From assembly GCA_038320345.1 (NCBI GenBank), contig JBBQED010000009.1:1-64000 (forward strand): a stretch of DNA of 64,000 bases, in the 5' to 3' direction. The position numbers and the translations under genes are program-made. This DNA is from JBBQED01 sp038320345 (lineage in GTDB: Bacteria; Bacteroidota; Bacteroidia; AKYH767-A; OLB10). Below the pieces are notes generated by a model that saw only the letters and a program-made list of their open reading frames with translations, did no database searches and had not been told where the DNA came from. Positions 9,164 through 18,079 of the stretch are shown piece by piece (positions within the stretch are counted from its first letter, which is position 1; each line of letters begins with the position of its first letter).

Positions 9164-9841
9164 ATGCCTACAGTTTACCGATTCCGAGTATCGTTTGAAG
9201 ATTATGACGATGTAAGTCGTGATATCGAAATAAAAAGCACTTCTACCTTTGAAGACTTGCATGTTATCATACAATCCTCTATTGGTTTCGATGCATCAAA
9301 ACCTGCTTCATTTTTTATGAGCACTGATTTATGGTTGAAAGGTCAAGAGATCTCATCGGAACCCAAAGTGGGAAAAGATGGAGAAAAAATTCCGCTGATG
9401 AAAAATTCACGTCTTGCAGATTTTATCGCCGATCCACATCAGAAAATATACTACCAAAGTGATTATGATGCGAACTGGACATTTTATGTAGAGTTATTTA
9501 AAATCTTACCTGCTGCCGATCCAATGCGCAACTACCCCGTTTGTGTGCGTACAGGAGGAGAAGCACCTAAGCAATACAAGGTAATTGCTGTCCCTAAAAT
9601 TGTGTTATCGGAAGAAGACGAACTTGATAAATTACTATCGGGATCGGCTATAGCTGAAGTGACTCTTGAACTAGATCCTGAAGAAGAATTGGATGAAGTA
9701 GATAATCTGATGGCAGAAGCTGAAGAAGGTGTGGATGAAGATGAAATCAAAGACATGGGCGAAGAAGGTGAGGAAGATGAGATGAGTGAAGAAGGAGAAG
9801 AGATGGGACTCTCTGATGAAGACCAGAAAGAAGATTATTAA
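9164..9841 (+). CDS. pRiA4b ORF-3-like protein with acidic tail
   Basis: A 225-residue protein. Residues 1-135 resemble the pRiA4b ORF-3 family: VYRFRVSFEDYDDVSRDIEI, TFEDLHVIIQSSIGFD, then a ubiquitin-like alpha/beta pattern ending WTFYVELFKIL. The last 65 or so residues are extremely acidic and low complexity (runs such as EEGEEDEMSEEGEEM). The family name comes from a plasmid gene and its biochemical role is unknown; no other mobile-element genes are nearby, so this looks chromosomal. It has its own promoter and terminator and is therefore probably a monocistronic gene. Confidence 0.8.
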   Translation: MPTVYRFRVSFEDYDDVSRDIEIKSTSTFEDLHVIIQSSIGFDASKPASFFMSTDLWLKGQEISSEPKVGKDGEKIPLMKNSRLADFIADPHQKIYYQSDYDANWTFYVELFKILPAADPMRNYPVCVRTGGEAPKQYKVIAVPKIVLSEEDELDKLLSGSAIAEVTLELDPEEELDEVDNLMAEAEEGVDEDEIKDMGEEGEEDEMSEEGEEMGLSDEDQKEDY

Positions 9842-9865
9842 TTTAAATATACGCTCTAAAAGCAG

Positions 9866-9900
9866 GAAACCACAAAGTCAACTTTGTGGTTTCTTTATTT
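9866..9900 (+). terminator. Intrinsic terminator between the pRiA4b-type gene and miaA
   Basis: A perfect 13-bp stem (GAAACCACAAAGT at 9866-9878, complement at 9881-9893) with a minimal loop, followed by TTTATTT. It ends only 12 nt before the miaA start codon. Confidence 0.85.
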
Positions 9901-9904
9901 CTGA

Positions 9905-10798
9905 ATGAAACCAACCCTAATTGTTGTCGGAGGTGCTACGGCTACAGGAAAAACTAGCTTAGCTATTGAACTTGCGCAACAGTTCAACACTGCCATTATT
10001 TCTGCCGACTCCCGACAATGTTACCGTGAAATAAGTATTGGCACTGCGAAACCTACTGCGGAAGAATTATCATTGGTGCCCCATCATTTCATCAACAGCC
10101 ATTCGATCCAAGATTATTTCAGCTCTGGAATTTTTGCAATAGAAGCTACCAAGATTATCGATCAACTTTTCACCGAACACCAAGTTATAATTCTTGTGGG
10201 TGGTTCCGGTTTATACATCAAAGCATTACTCGAAGGATTAGATGATCTCCCTGAAGTTTCGGCTGCAATCAGAGCTGAACTTAAATCGGATTACCAAGAA
10301 AAAGGTCTCGCGGAACTCTTAGAAGAATTAAAGAAATCAGATCCAGAATACTTTTCGAAAGTAGATCAGCATAATCATGCTCGGGTCATTAGAGCTTTGG
10401 AAGTGATCAGAAGTTCAGGACTCCCCTACTCTTCATTTCTTGGAAAAAAATCCAAAGAGAAAAACTTCAATACTGTTGCTATTTCCATTCAACATCCTAG
10501 AGAAATCTTGTATGAAAGAATCAATCGTAGAGTAGATCAAATGATAAATGATGGACTCGTTAGCGAAGCAGAAACTGTTAGTGACTATCGCAATCATCCT
10601 GCACTACGTACTGTCGGATACAAAGAATTATTCCAATATTTTGATGGAACGATTACTTTAGAAGAAGCAATCTTGCAAATCAAACAACATACACGCAATT
10701 ATGCTAAGCGACAAGAAACTTGGTTCAGACATCAGGCTGACTTTAAGTTTATCACAGCTGAGGATCTCTCCAAAAGAAAAGATTGGTTGAATTTTTAA
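9905..10798 (+). CDS. miaA: tRNA dimethylallyltransferase MiaA
   Basis: A 297-residue enzyme that transfers a dimethylallyl group to N6 of A37 in tRNAs reading UNN codons. It has the P-loop GATATGKTSLAIEL (residues about 9-22), the tRNA/substrate motif ISADSRQCYREISIGTAKPT (about 34-53), LVGGSGLYIKALLEG (about 98-112) and VGYKELFQYFDG with KQHTRNYAKRQETWFR near the C terminus. Length is normal. It is preceded by a strong terminator 12 nt upstream and I see no consensus promoter between the two, so how it is transcribed is unclear. Confidence 0.96.
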   Translation: MKPTLIVVGGATATGKTSLAIELAQQFNTAIISADSRQCYREISIGTAKPTAEELSLVPHHFINSHSIQDYFSSGIFAIEATKIIDQLFTEHQVIILVGGSGLYIKALLEGLDDLPEVSAAIRAELKSDYQEKGLAELLEELKKSDPEYFSKVDQHNHARVIRALEVIRSSGLPYSSFLGKKSKEKNFNTVAISIQHPREILYERINRRVDQMINDGLVSEAETVSDYRNHPALRTVGYKELFQYFDGTITLEEAILQIKQHTRNYAKRQETWFRHQADFKFITAEDLSKRKDWLNF

Positions 10799-10807
10799 TC
10801 GAGTTGC

Positions 10808-11248
10808 TTAAAAATTCTGTTGCAACTTTAAAGCAAAATGGTGACTGGTAATATTGAAGCCATACCGAATATATAATCGATGTGCTTCATAACGCTGAGG
10901 ATTACTTCCAGAATCCAGATGTACTTCAGCGCAATGATTTTTCAAGGCTTCGTTCTTAATATAATCAAGTAATTGCCGAGCATAACCTCTTTTTCTTGAA
11001 ACAGGAAGCGTACTTAAATCATCAATATAAATGGCTTTGCCCCAATGTAAATGTTCGGTAAAACGGTAACCTGCAGCGGCGACAGCAATACCATCATCTT
11101 CCACAAAAATTAAATGATATCCTCTCTCCATCATACCGCTGATAATGGGACCGATATTTTCCTTATTCAACTGCGGCCGTAAGGCTGACATTACTTCGGT
11201 ACAGTGAATAATATCATCGCTGGACTTCGCTATTTTTATCATATTCAT
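10808..11248 (-). CDS. GNAT family N-acetyltransferase
   Basis: A 146-residue GCN5-related acetyltransferase. The acetyl-CoA binding motif A is visible as IDDLSTLPVSRKRGYARQLLDYI (split here as LSTLPVSRKRG and YARQLLDYI, residues about 79-100; R-x-x-G-x-A signature), followed by AEVHLDSGSNPQRYEAHRLY and FNITSHHFAL. The substrate is not predictable. Its start overlaps the stop of the ClC channel gene by 4 bp (ATGA), so its translation is probably coupled to the channel. Confidence 0.88.
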   Translation of the reverse strand: MNMIKIAKSSDDIIHCTEVMSALRPQLNKENIGPIISGMMERGYHLIFVEDDGIAVAAAGYRFTEHLHWGKAIYIDDLSTLPVSRKRGYARQLLDYIKNEALKNHCAEVHLDSGSNPQRYEAHRLYIRYGFNITSHHFALKLQQNF

Positions 11249-13032
11249 AGTTCTTCGCGTTGCAAATCTCTAATTAATTGTCGGCGGTATTTGGTAAAGA
11301 TATTCGACTTTGAAACAAACCCTATATATTTTCCTTGATCTGTTACGGGTAAGTTCCACGCTCCTGTATCTTCAAATATTTTCATGACTTTACTCATATC
11401 CTCGTGAACATCCAAAATAGCTGGAGGACGTGACATGATATCTTGAATTCTTATGACAGTATATTCTTCTCTTTTAAAAAGAATTTGTTTAACATCATCC
11501 AACAAAATTATTCCATGTAACAATCCGATAGCATCCACAACAGGATAAACATGTCTCTTACTTGTAGGAATTTGGTTTATTAAATCATCCAATTTTCCAT
11601 TGAGCGGAATGGTTGCGAAATCAGTTTCCACAATTGAGCTCAACCTCATCTGATAAAGTACTTCTCGATCAGGATCATCAACAGCGAGTAATCCTTTCTG
11701 AGCCAACTTTCGGGTATAGATCGAATAAGGTTCAAAATAACGAGAAACAAAATAAGATAAGGCAGCTACGATCATCAATGGAACAAAGAGCGCATATCCT
11801 CCTGTGATTTCAGCAATTAGAAATATAGCAGTTAATGGAGCATGAATTACTCCACTCAACAAACCGGCCATTGCCACTGCAATAAATTGTACAGTATTTA
11901 AATCCTGAACACCTGTTAATCTTAGAATTTGTGTAAAGATCAATCCTAGAAATGCACCTGCGTAGAGTGAAGAACCAAACATTCCTCCGTTTCCACCTCC
12001 TCCAATCGTAAATGAAGTTGCAAAAACTTTTCCCATCATCAGAATTGTGCCAATAATTACTAACGACCAAGGTCCATTGAACAAATTTGATAAAGGTGAT
12101 TGATCCATTAAGTGTAGAAAATCTCCATGGAATAATCCTGTCACAATATTATATCCTTCCCCATACAATGACGGAAAGATAAAAACAAGAATTCCTAATG
12201 CTCCACCACAAATTAAACTGGCAACATAAGGGTTTTTAATTTTAGAAAATATCTCTTCACCCTTTGAATAAGCTTTAATATTATACACCGATAGTAATCC
12301 GCATATTAAACCAAGAATTACAAAATAAGGCAGAGATGTTAAGTTCCAGTCATCCACGATTCTGAAAAAAGGTTGACCGCTAAATAAAATTTTAGAAACG
12401 ACAGCAGAAGTAGCAGATGCTATTAATATTGGAATAAAAGCAGTAACAGCAGCTCTTGCAAGGATCACTTCCATCGCGAAGATTACACCCGCTATCGGAC
12501 AATTAAATATGGCAGAGATCCCCGCAGCGCTTCCACAAGCAATTAAAAGTGTTTTCTCTCTATAAGTCATGCGGAAAGTATTACCAATAGCACTACCATA
12601 TGCGCTACCGGTAACTACAATGGGTGCTTCCAATCCTGCAGAACCTCCAAAGCCAACGGTGAGTACACTACTCACCAATTGAGAGTACAATTTATGTCGT
12701 TCTACATTTGAATTTTTTCTGCTGATGTTCAGCAATACTAATCCAGTGCCTCTTCCCAGATCACCATGCAAGAAAATCTGAACATAAAATGTACATATAA
12801 GAATCCCAAGTAAAGGATAAAACAGGTACATCCATTCCACATCATTCAAGAAAATCCCATACTTCACCCATTCATGCACCTCAGTTACAGCGATCTTTAA
12901 TAATACCGCGAGCAAGCTGGTAATTACACCAACGATCATCGCCGCCACAATCAGAAATGTATTATTTCCGATATGTCGGAATCTCCAGCGGGCAAAGCTG
13001 TTTAATCCCTGAGTTATTTTCTTTCTGACCAC
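11245..13032 (-). CDS. ClC-type chloride channel or antiporter with CBS pair
   Basis: A 595-residue membrane protein. The transmembrane ClC core (about residues 20-440) contains GSAGLEAPIVVTGSAYGS, corresponding to the GxEGP selectivity/gating region with the gating glutamate kept, then CGSAAGISAIFNCPIAGVIF and a late GLLSGVIHAPLTAIFLIAE. The C-terminal 140 residues form two CBS domains (SIVETDFATIPLNGKLDDL and IQDIMSRPPAILDVHEDM), which in this family sense nucleotides or ionic strength. Whether it is a channel or a Cl-/H+ exchanger cannot be told with certainty. It is the first gene of a two-gene unit with the acetyltransferase. Confidence 0.94.
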   Translation of the reverse strand: MVRKKITQGLNSFARWRFRHIGNNTFLIVAAMIVGVITSLLAVLLKIAVTEVHEWVKYGIFLNDVEWMYLFYPLLGILICTFYVQIFLHGDLGRGTGLVLLNISRKNSNVERHKLYSQLVSSVLTVGFGGSAGLEAPIVVTGSAYGSAIGNTFRMTYREKTLLIACGSAAGISAIFNCPIAGVIFAMEVILARAAVTAFIPILIASATSAVVSKILFSGQPFFRIVDDWNLTSLPYFVILGLICGLLSVYNIKAYSKGEEIFSKIKNPYVASLICGGALGILVFIFPSLYGEGYNIVTGLFHGDFLHLMDQSPLSNLFNGPWSLVIIGTILMMGKVFATSFTIGGGGNGGMFGSSLYAGAFLGLIFTQILRLTGVQDLNTVQFIAVAMAGLLSGVIHAPLTAIFLIAEITGGYALFVPLMIVAALSYFVSRYFEPYSIYTRKLAQKGLLAVDDPDREVLYQMRLSSIVETDFATIPLNGKLDDLINQIPTSKRHVYPVVDAIGLLHGIILLDDVKQILFKREEYTVIRIQDIMSRPPAILDVHEDMSKVMKIFEDTGAWNLPVTDQGKYIGFVSKSNIFTKYRRQLIRDLQREEL

Positions 13033-13184
13033 TCCTTAATCTTCAAAAAACTTAAGTACATATAAGTGAGAATACCTTTCCGAAAGTAAAGAATTCTTCA
13101 ATCGAAAAAAAAGGACCTGAAAATTTCGTGAAGCTTCCGGAGTCTGGCCTATCGTTTGTATTTTGGTCCCGAAATCATTTACTT

Positions 13185-15521
13185 ATGAAATCCTTATCTC
13201 TCCTCAGCCTATTTTTAGTCTTACATCTGACTGCAATCTGCCAGAATAATTTTACTAAAGAATACCGATTTGATCAGCAATTGAGCATTACCCAAGGAGG
13301 AATAGCTTCCCCTGATGCTGCTGATATCATCATCCGCCTCGCAGAAGGCAATAACAAAGCACCTCGGTCAACAGCCATCACAGTAAAATTCGATCAACAA
13401 CTAACTATAAATACCAGAGAACCTGGCATTGTTTATACGATTCAATCTGGAACCCTGCAATTAGGAGGAGATCTTTATTACAAAGGATTTGAATGCAGTA
13501 ACCAATTAACTCCAACCGAAGTGACATATACATTAAGGCTCACCGCTCGCAATGGATTCACTAAAGATTTTTCATTTACCAATAAAATTGTGAACGGCAA
13601 GCCAGAAGCCAGCACCACCACTTATACAGATACAACAGGTCGTGTGTATACTTTCAGCATCATTAATGTCACCCTATTTTATAAAAGTTCAGGTAAAAAT
13701 ATTTTTAATGTTCGTACTCAACTGATCAATGATTATTATACCTCGATTTCGAAATTAGATAATGCATATGCACTTTTACAATCCGTAGATCCACGAGATA
13801 TTGATCATTTCAAAATTATGCAGGATAAACTGAATGATGCAGGAAATGTATTTCAGTCTGTGGAACATAAACTATTTGACCAGCAATTAAATCTTTCGCA
13901 GAATGATCCAGGACGATTACTGGAAAAATCTGGTTATTTCAGGACGCTCTTGTTCTCTAAGCAGACTGAAATGGAAGAAGTAAGAAGAAATTTACATATC
14001 ACTTTTTTTAACAGAGGATTAGCTTTTTTGCAGAATGGTGCACTGAATAAAGCGGAAGATAATTTCAAGATGTCGCTTGATGTGAATCCAGCATTTGCTC
14101 CTGCACTTTTGCAATTAGGAATATTGGATTATCGAAAAGGAAATTTGAATGAAGCAAGTTGTAAAGCCGAAGATGTTATTTATAATCTGCATCCTGATCC
14201 TAATACCAGAGATCAAACCAACGATTTGTTGAGTGATATTTACAGTGCGTATCTAGACAGAGCACAAATTCAGATTCAGAAACAGAATTTCCAGAAAGCC
14301 CTTGATCAATTTGATGCAGCCGCTGCAATTTGTGAGAAATTTAGAACTGTGAAGTGTAGTGATGAATTGTTCAGTGGATACAGAACAGCGCATCAAGGTA
14401 TTTATACTGGTTTATTGGAGATGGCAAGATCTGTCGCTCAAACTAATAACTTGATTCTTGCGCTAGATTTTACTGAAAAGGCAATTCAATATCAACTGGC
14501 TCATCCTCGTGAACTTCCTAATAATTTTGAAGCCATAGAAGTGAGAAAGGCTATTCAGCAGAAGAAAATGAATTCTACTATTGCCTCTGCAAAAAACAAT
14601 ACTGCTCAACGTCAATTTGAAACAGCATTGAATGAATTGAAAGCCGCTGAAGATCTGAATATGCAATATGGACTTATGCTTCCTACTGATTTTTCTAAAA
14701 TTGTTTTCACTGCTGCTCGTCCACGTATTTTAGAGTTGTTGGAAGATGGAAATGTAAAAGTCAAATTGAATCAACTGGATGATGCAAGGTCTGATTATCA
14801 GTCGGCATTAAACTTTCAAAAGCAATATACTATTACTGGCGATAAGGAAATTAATCAAAAAACAGAAACACTCCGCAAGAGTATCTATTCACAAGAATGT
14901 TTAAATGCACAAACTGCTATTGATCAATTCTACACCGGTGCTAAACGCAATGTGACAGAACAAGCATTTCTAGAAGCCAATTCTTTGCTTGAACAAGCCA
15001 TCGATATAAAAGCAAAAAATCCTAATTGTGGATTAAAAGCTGATAGCGTAGAAGCATTGATTAATGAAATTCATCCTGTGGTCACTTATTTAAAGTTCAT
15101 GAAAAAATCGAAGGATGATGAACTCAATGGTGATTACAATCAATCTCTAGATGCTTATAGAGCAGCAACAAAATATTATGCTGAATATTCTATTAATGAT
15201 TTTGGAATACTGCATGTATCTGAAGAATATACTTACATCCGTGATTCAGGCAGCAATGGATTGATTTATTATAAAGCTTCACAATACACAGAAAGCAATG
15301 AATTGGAAAAAGCACTTATTTATTATCAACTCTTATTAAGTAGAAATTATGATCATCTTACTTTAGAAGGTTCCCTTTATAAATTAGGATTTAAAACAGG
15401 AGTCAGAGATCGCCCCGGACATAAAAGTAAGGAGTGGAAAAAGATGGTTAAGTTTTATGTTGATGGATCAAAGAAAATGAAAGGATTTACCAAAGGATAT
15501 TCTAAAGGATTCAAATCCTAA
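13185..15521 (+). CDS. Secreted TPR-repeat protein
   Basis: A protein of about 778 residues from the ATG at 13185, chosen because MKSLSLLSLFLVLHL begins a good signal peptide ending AICQ; the longer frame from 13128 would bury it. A -7-like box (TATTTTGG at 13159) also fits this start. After a beta-rich N-terminal part (residues about 20-190) come tetratricopeptide-like helix pairs, clearest at FFNRGLAFLQNGALNKAEDNF and PALLQLGILDYRKGNLNEAS (each about 20 residues), with further repeats to the C terminus. It is likely periplasmic or outer-membrane associated and acts as a protein-protein scaffold; no enzyme domain is seen. Confidence 0.85.
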   Translation: MKSLSLLSLFLVLHLTAICQNNFTKEYRFDQQLSITQGGIASPDAADIIIRLAEGNNKAPRSTAITVKFDQQLTINTREPGIVYTIQSGTLQLGGDLYYKGFECSNQLTPTEVTYTLRLTARNGFTKDFSFTNKIVNGKPEASTTTYTDTTGRVYTFSIINVTLFYKSSGKNIFNVRTQLINDYYTSISKLDNAYALLQSVDPRDIDHFKIMQDKLNDAGNVFQSVEHKLFDQQLNLSQNDPGRLLEKSGYFRTLLFSKQTEMEEVRRNLHITFFNRGLAFLQNGALNKAEDNFKMSLDVNPAFAPALLQLGILDYRKGNLNEASCKAEDVIYNLHPDPNTRDQTNDLLSDIYSAYLDRAQIQIQKQNFQKALDQFDAAAAICEKFRTVKCSDELFSGYRTAHQGIYTGLLEMARSVAQTNNLILALDFTEKAIQYQLAHPRELPNNFEAIEVRKAIQQKKMNSTIASAKNNTAQRQFETALNELKAAEDLNMQYGLMLPTDFSKIVFTAARPRILELLEDGNVKVKLNQLDDARSDYQSALNFQKQYTITGDKEINQKTETLRKSIYSQECLNAQTAIDQFYTGAKRNVTEQAFLEANSLLEQAIDIKAKNPNCGLKADSVEALINEIHPVVTYLKFMKKSKDDELNGDYNQSLDAYRAATKYYAEYSINDFGILHVSEEYTYIRDSGSNGLIYYKASQYTESNELEKALIYYQLLLSRNYDHLTLEGSLYKLGFKTGVRDRPGHKSKEWKKMVKFYVDGSKKMKGFTKGYSKGFKS

Positions 15522-15541
15522 ATTAAAATCCATCTCTAAAA

Positions 15542-15578
15542 AGAAAGCCCTGAATTTTAGTTCAGGGCTTTCTAATTT
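15542..15578. terminator. Bidirectional intrinsic terminator
   Basis: A perfect 13-bp stem (AGAAAGCCCTGAA at 15542-15554, complement at 15561-15573) with a 6-nt loop, followed by U-rich sequence on the plus strand and flanked by A-rich sequence on the left. It lies between the convergent TPR and transaldolase-like genes and can serve both. Confidence 0.88.
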
Positions 15579-15589
15579 TACGACTATTA

Positions 15590-16246
15590 TTATTCGAATT
15601 TCTTTGCATCCGAAAGGAACTTCGCAAGTCCGCTATCAGTCAATGGATGCTTCAACAGATCAAGAATCACTTGCAATGGACATGTTGCAACATCAGCACC
15701 TAACTCAGCACATTTTAAAATATGAATTGTATTTCTAATAGAGGCTGCTAATACTTGTGTTTTGTAATCATACATATCATAGATGTGAACGATCTGTTCA
15801 ATAAGATCCATTCCGTCCATAGAGATATCATCCAATCGTCCGATAAAAGGAGAAACGTAAGTAGCACCCGCTTTAGCAGCTAACAATGCTTGTCCGGCAG
15901 AAAACACCAGTGTGCAATTTGTCTTAATGCCTTTCTGTGAAAAATAACGAATTGCTTTAATACCATCTTTAATCATTGGTACTTTCACAATAATTTGCGG
16001 GTGTAATTTTGCAAGCTCTTCGCCTTCCCGAATGATTCCATCATAATCTGTTGAAATTACTTCAGCACTTACATCACCACCTTGAGCAATTTTGCAGATG
16101 TCGATATAATGTTTCATCACTGCCTCTTTACCTTTAATTCCTTCACGCGCCATTAAAGAAGGATTTGTAGTTACTCCATCGAGTACACCAAGATCATAAG
16201 CTTCGCGGATCTGATCCAGATTTGCGGTATCAATAAAGAATTTCAT
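15590..16246 (-). CDS. fsa: Transaldolase-like fructose-6-phosphate aldolase
   Basis: A 218-residue short transaldolase of the MipB/TalC/FSA type. Seen: [33 protein letters not shown], the Schiff-base lysine segment IIVKVPM (near residue 84-90), [20 protein letters not shown] and [13 protein letters not shown]. Enzymes of this size act either as transaldolases in the non-oxidative pentose phosphate pathway or as fructose-6-phosphate aldolases; sequence alone does not separate the two here. A -7 box lies 22 nt upstream of the start. The gene is single and convergent with the TPR gene. Confidence 0.92.
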   Translation of the reverse strand: MKFFIDTANLDQIREAYDLGVLDGVTTNPSLMAREGIKGKEAVMKHYIDICKIAQGGDVSAEVISTDYDGIIREGEELAKLHPQIIVKVPMIKDGIKAIRYFSQKGIKTNCTLVFSAGQALLAAKAGATYVSPFIGRLDDISMDGMDLIEQIVHIYDMYDYKTQVLAASIRNTIHILKCAELGADVATCPLQVILDLLKHPLTDSGLAKFLSDAKKFE

Positions 16247-16268
16247 TTCGGGTTTCTGATTTAGATTG

Positions 16269-16276
16269 CAAAACTA
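16269..16276 (-). promoter_or_regulatory. -7 promoter box for the transaldolase-like gene
   Basis: Read on the minus strand this is TAGTTTTG, a match to TAnnTTTG, 22 nt before the start codon at 16246. No convincing -33 box. Confidence 0.5.
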
Positions 16277-16334
16277 CTTCAAAACAGGCATATCTGAACT
16301 TCACGAATTGGATCCCCCGAAATAAACTATTCAC

Positions 16335-16342
16335 TACATTTG
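16335..16342 (+). promoter_or_regulatory. -7 promoter box for the SRP RNA gene
   Basis: TACATTTG matches the -7 consensus and ends 4 nt before the first base of the terminal helix of the SRP RNA. Because the RNA end is set by its structure, this gives an internal ruler for the distance between -7 box and transcription start in this genome. Confidence 0.7.
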
Positions 16343-16346
16343 CCCC

Positions 16347-16441
16347 GGGTAAGTCTTATACGACCAGCTCCTGTGAACCTCCCCAGGGTCGGAAGGCAGC
16401 AAGGATAAATGGTTGAGCGGTGCGATATAAGGAGCTTACCC
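16347..16441 (+). ncRNA. ffs: Signal recognition particle RNA (small bacterial type)
   Basis: This intergenic RNA has the conserved SRP domain IV core: GGTCGGAAGGCAGCA near 16387-16401, containing the GGAA-type tetraloop and the asymmetric internal-loop bases that bind Ffh. The ends pair (GGGTAAG at 16347-16353 with CTTACCC at 16435-16441), with a further helix TCTTATA/TATAAGGA inside. Length of about 95 nt matches the 4.5S-like form. A T-run follows at 16444-16449. The RNA pairs with Ffh and FtsY to target membrane proteins co-translationally. Exact ends could differ by a few bases. Confidence 0.93.
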
Positions 16442-16560
16442 ATTTTTTATGCCTTCTATTTTGGTCAGCACTTTTTAGATAAAGTATAGATTGCTGATTT
16501 ACAGGAAAGTGAATTCTCGATTCTAGTCTTTTACACCTACTGTTGATGAAGGAAATCCGC

Positions 16561-16568
16561 TAAATTTG
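16561..16568 (+). promoter_or_regulatory. -7 promoter box abutting the DUF4199 start
   Basis: TAAATTTG matches TAnnTTTG and ends 6 nt before the ATG at 16575. By the SRP RNA ruler, transcription would begin at or within about two bases of the start codon. Confidence 0.6.
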
Positions 16569-16574
16569 CAGCCT

Positions 16575-17108
16575 ATGGAAAACAGGCCTGTATTATTAAC
16601 TGCTATGAATTTTGGTGCGATGAGCGGTTTGGGGAGTTTCCTGATTTTCCTGTTGATTTACTGGACCGGAACCAGTCCTTTAGGGCCAGCATCATGGCTA
16701 GGCTCTTGGATTCCAGTGGTATTCATGGTATATGCAACCATCAACTACCGAGATAAAGAAAGTGGTGGCACCCTAAGTTACTGGCGCTCTTTCCGCGTTG
16801 GATTTCTAACTGCTGCCTGTGGGGGATTTCTTTTTGCCTTATTGGTATATGTATTTGGAATGGTGATCGATCCAGATATGGTTGACCATTTCAAACAGGA
16901 AAGTCTGAAATATCTACAACAAACCGAAGATCTTTCTAAATCGGTTTTCGGGGAAGAAATTTATGATTCTTCTGTAGAAAATATTGAAAAACTTACCCTT
17001 GCTAATATCTGTTCTCAAGAATTTATGAATAAAACTCTGGGTGGACTCTTAACCGCATTTGTTACCGCAGCGATTCTGAAAAAATCTTCGTCAACTCCAA
17101 TAGTATGA
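16575..17108 (+). CDS. DUF4199 membrane protein
   Basis: A 177-residue protein with four hydrophobic segments (about residues 10-32, 38-55, 75-100 and 150-170). The residues RDKESGGTLSYWRSFRVGF between helices two and three and the overall topology match DUF4199, a Bacteroidota family of unknown function. I chose the ATG at 16575 rather than the TTG at 16566 because the promoter box covers the latter. It overlaps the GT2 gene by 4 bp (ATGA), so it is translationally coupled to a glycosyltransferase, suggesting an accessory role in glycan or lipid-linked sugar synthesis. Confidence 0.87.
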   Translation: MENRPVLLTAMNFGAMSGLGSFLIFLLIYWTGTSPLGPASWLGSWIPVVFMVYATINYRDKESGGTLSYWRSFRVGFLTAACGGFLFALLVYVFGMVIDPDMVDHFKQESLKYLQQTEDLSKSVFGEEIYDSSVENIEKLTLANICSQEFMNKTLGGLLTAFVTAAILKKSSSTPIV

Positions 17109-18079
17109 TTAGTCCAAGCTTAGACCTTTCGGTTATTATCCCTCTTTTCAATGAAGATGAATCATTGCCGGAACTTGCTGCATGGATTGAACGTGTGGTT
17201 AAAAAAGAAGGTTATAGTTTTGAAGTTATTTTTATTGATGATGGTAGTAAAGACAAAAGCTGGGAAGTAATTCAAAAATTAGCGCTTGCCAATCCGAATT
17301 TTATCGGAATTAAATTCAGACGTAATTACGGTAAGTCGGCAGCGTTACATAAAGGTTTTGAAGCAGCAAGAGGTCGTGTGGTGATTACGATGGATGCAGA
17401 TTTACAGGATAGTCCGGATGAAATTCCGGGTTTGTATTCCATGATTATAGACGAGGGAAATGATCTTGTTTCAGGATGGAAACAAAAGCGACATGATCCA
17501 ATCTCTAAGACTATTCCAAGTAAATTTTTCAACTGGACCACCAGAAAAATGTCGGGAATAAATAACCTGCATGATTTTAATTGTGGATTAAAATCCTATC
17601 GTTACGAAGTAGTAAAAAGCATCGAGGTGTATGGTGAAATGCACCGCTATATTCCCGTAATTGCTAAATGGGCAGGATTCACTAAAATCAAAGAGCGCGT
17701 TGTAGAACATCGTGCAAGAAAATACGGAACTACAAAATTCGGACTAGAGCGATTTGTGAATGGATTTTTGGATCTATTGTCGATTATGTTCGTTAGTCGT
17801 TTTGGAAAACGCCCAATGCATCTTTTTGGAACGATGGGCACCTTATTATTTTTAGCAGGATTCTTACTTTCCGTTTATCTAGGTGCCAGCAAAATTTATA
17901 TGGTGTACATTAATCATCCTGCACGATTACTCACCGAACGACCATCTTTTTACATTGCACTCACTTGTATGATTCTCGGAACACAAATGTTTCTTGCTGG
18001 GTTTATCAGCGAACTAGTTTCACGAAACAGCACTGAACGAAATCACTATCTGGTAGAACAGGAAATTAATAAAAAGTGA
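17105..18079 (+). CDS. Family 2 glycosyltransferase, polyprenyl-phosphate type
   Basis: A 324-residue enzyme with a GT-A catalytic domain: LSVIIPLFNEDESLPEL (about residues 8-24), FIDDGSKDKSWEVI (about 43-56), and the metal-binding MDADLQDSPDE (about 96-106). Two hydrophobic segments near residues 240-262 and 280-305 anchor it to the inner membrane. This layout is typical of DPM1/ArnC/GtrB-type enzymes that load a sugar onto undecaprenyl phosphate. It sits between DUF4199 (4-bp overlap) and a GT4 enzyme (4-bp overlap). The sugar is unknown. Confidence 0.92.
   Translation: MISPSLDLSVIIPLFNEDESLPELAAWIERVVKKEGYSFEVIFIDDGSKDKSWEVIQKLALANPNFIGIKFRRNYGKSAALHKGFEAARGRVVITMDADLQDSPDEIPGLYSMIIDEGNDLVSGWKQKRHDPISKTIPSKFFNWTTRKMSGINNLHDFNCGLKSYRYEVVKSIEVYGEMHRYIPVIAKWAGFTKIKERVVEHRARKYGTTKFGLERFVNGFLDLLSIMFVSRFGKRPMHLFGTMGTLLFLAGFLLSVYLGASKIYMVYINHPARLLTERPSFYIALTCMILGTQMFLAGFISELVSRNSTERNHYLVEQEINKK

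Noticed and set aside
9164..9841. Mobile-element origin for the pRiA4b ORF-3-type gene
   Set aside because: No transposase, inverted repeats or target duplications nearby, base composition like its neighbours, and normal promoter and terminator.
13128..13184. Longer N terminus of the TPR protein
   Set aside because: It would place a good signal peptide internally, and the -7-like box at 13159 lies inside it.
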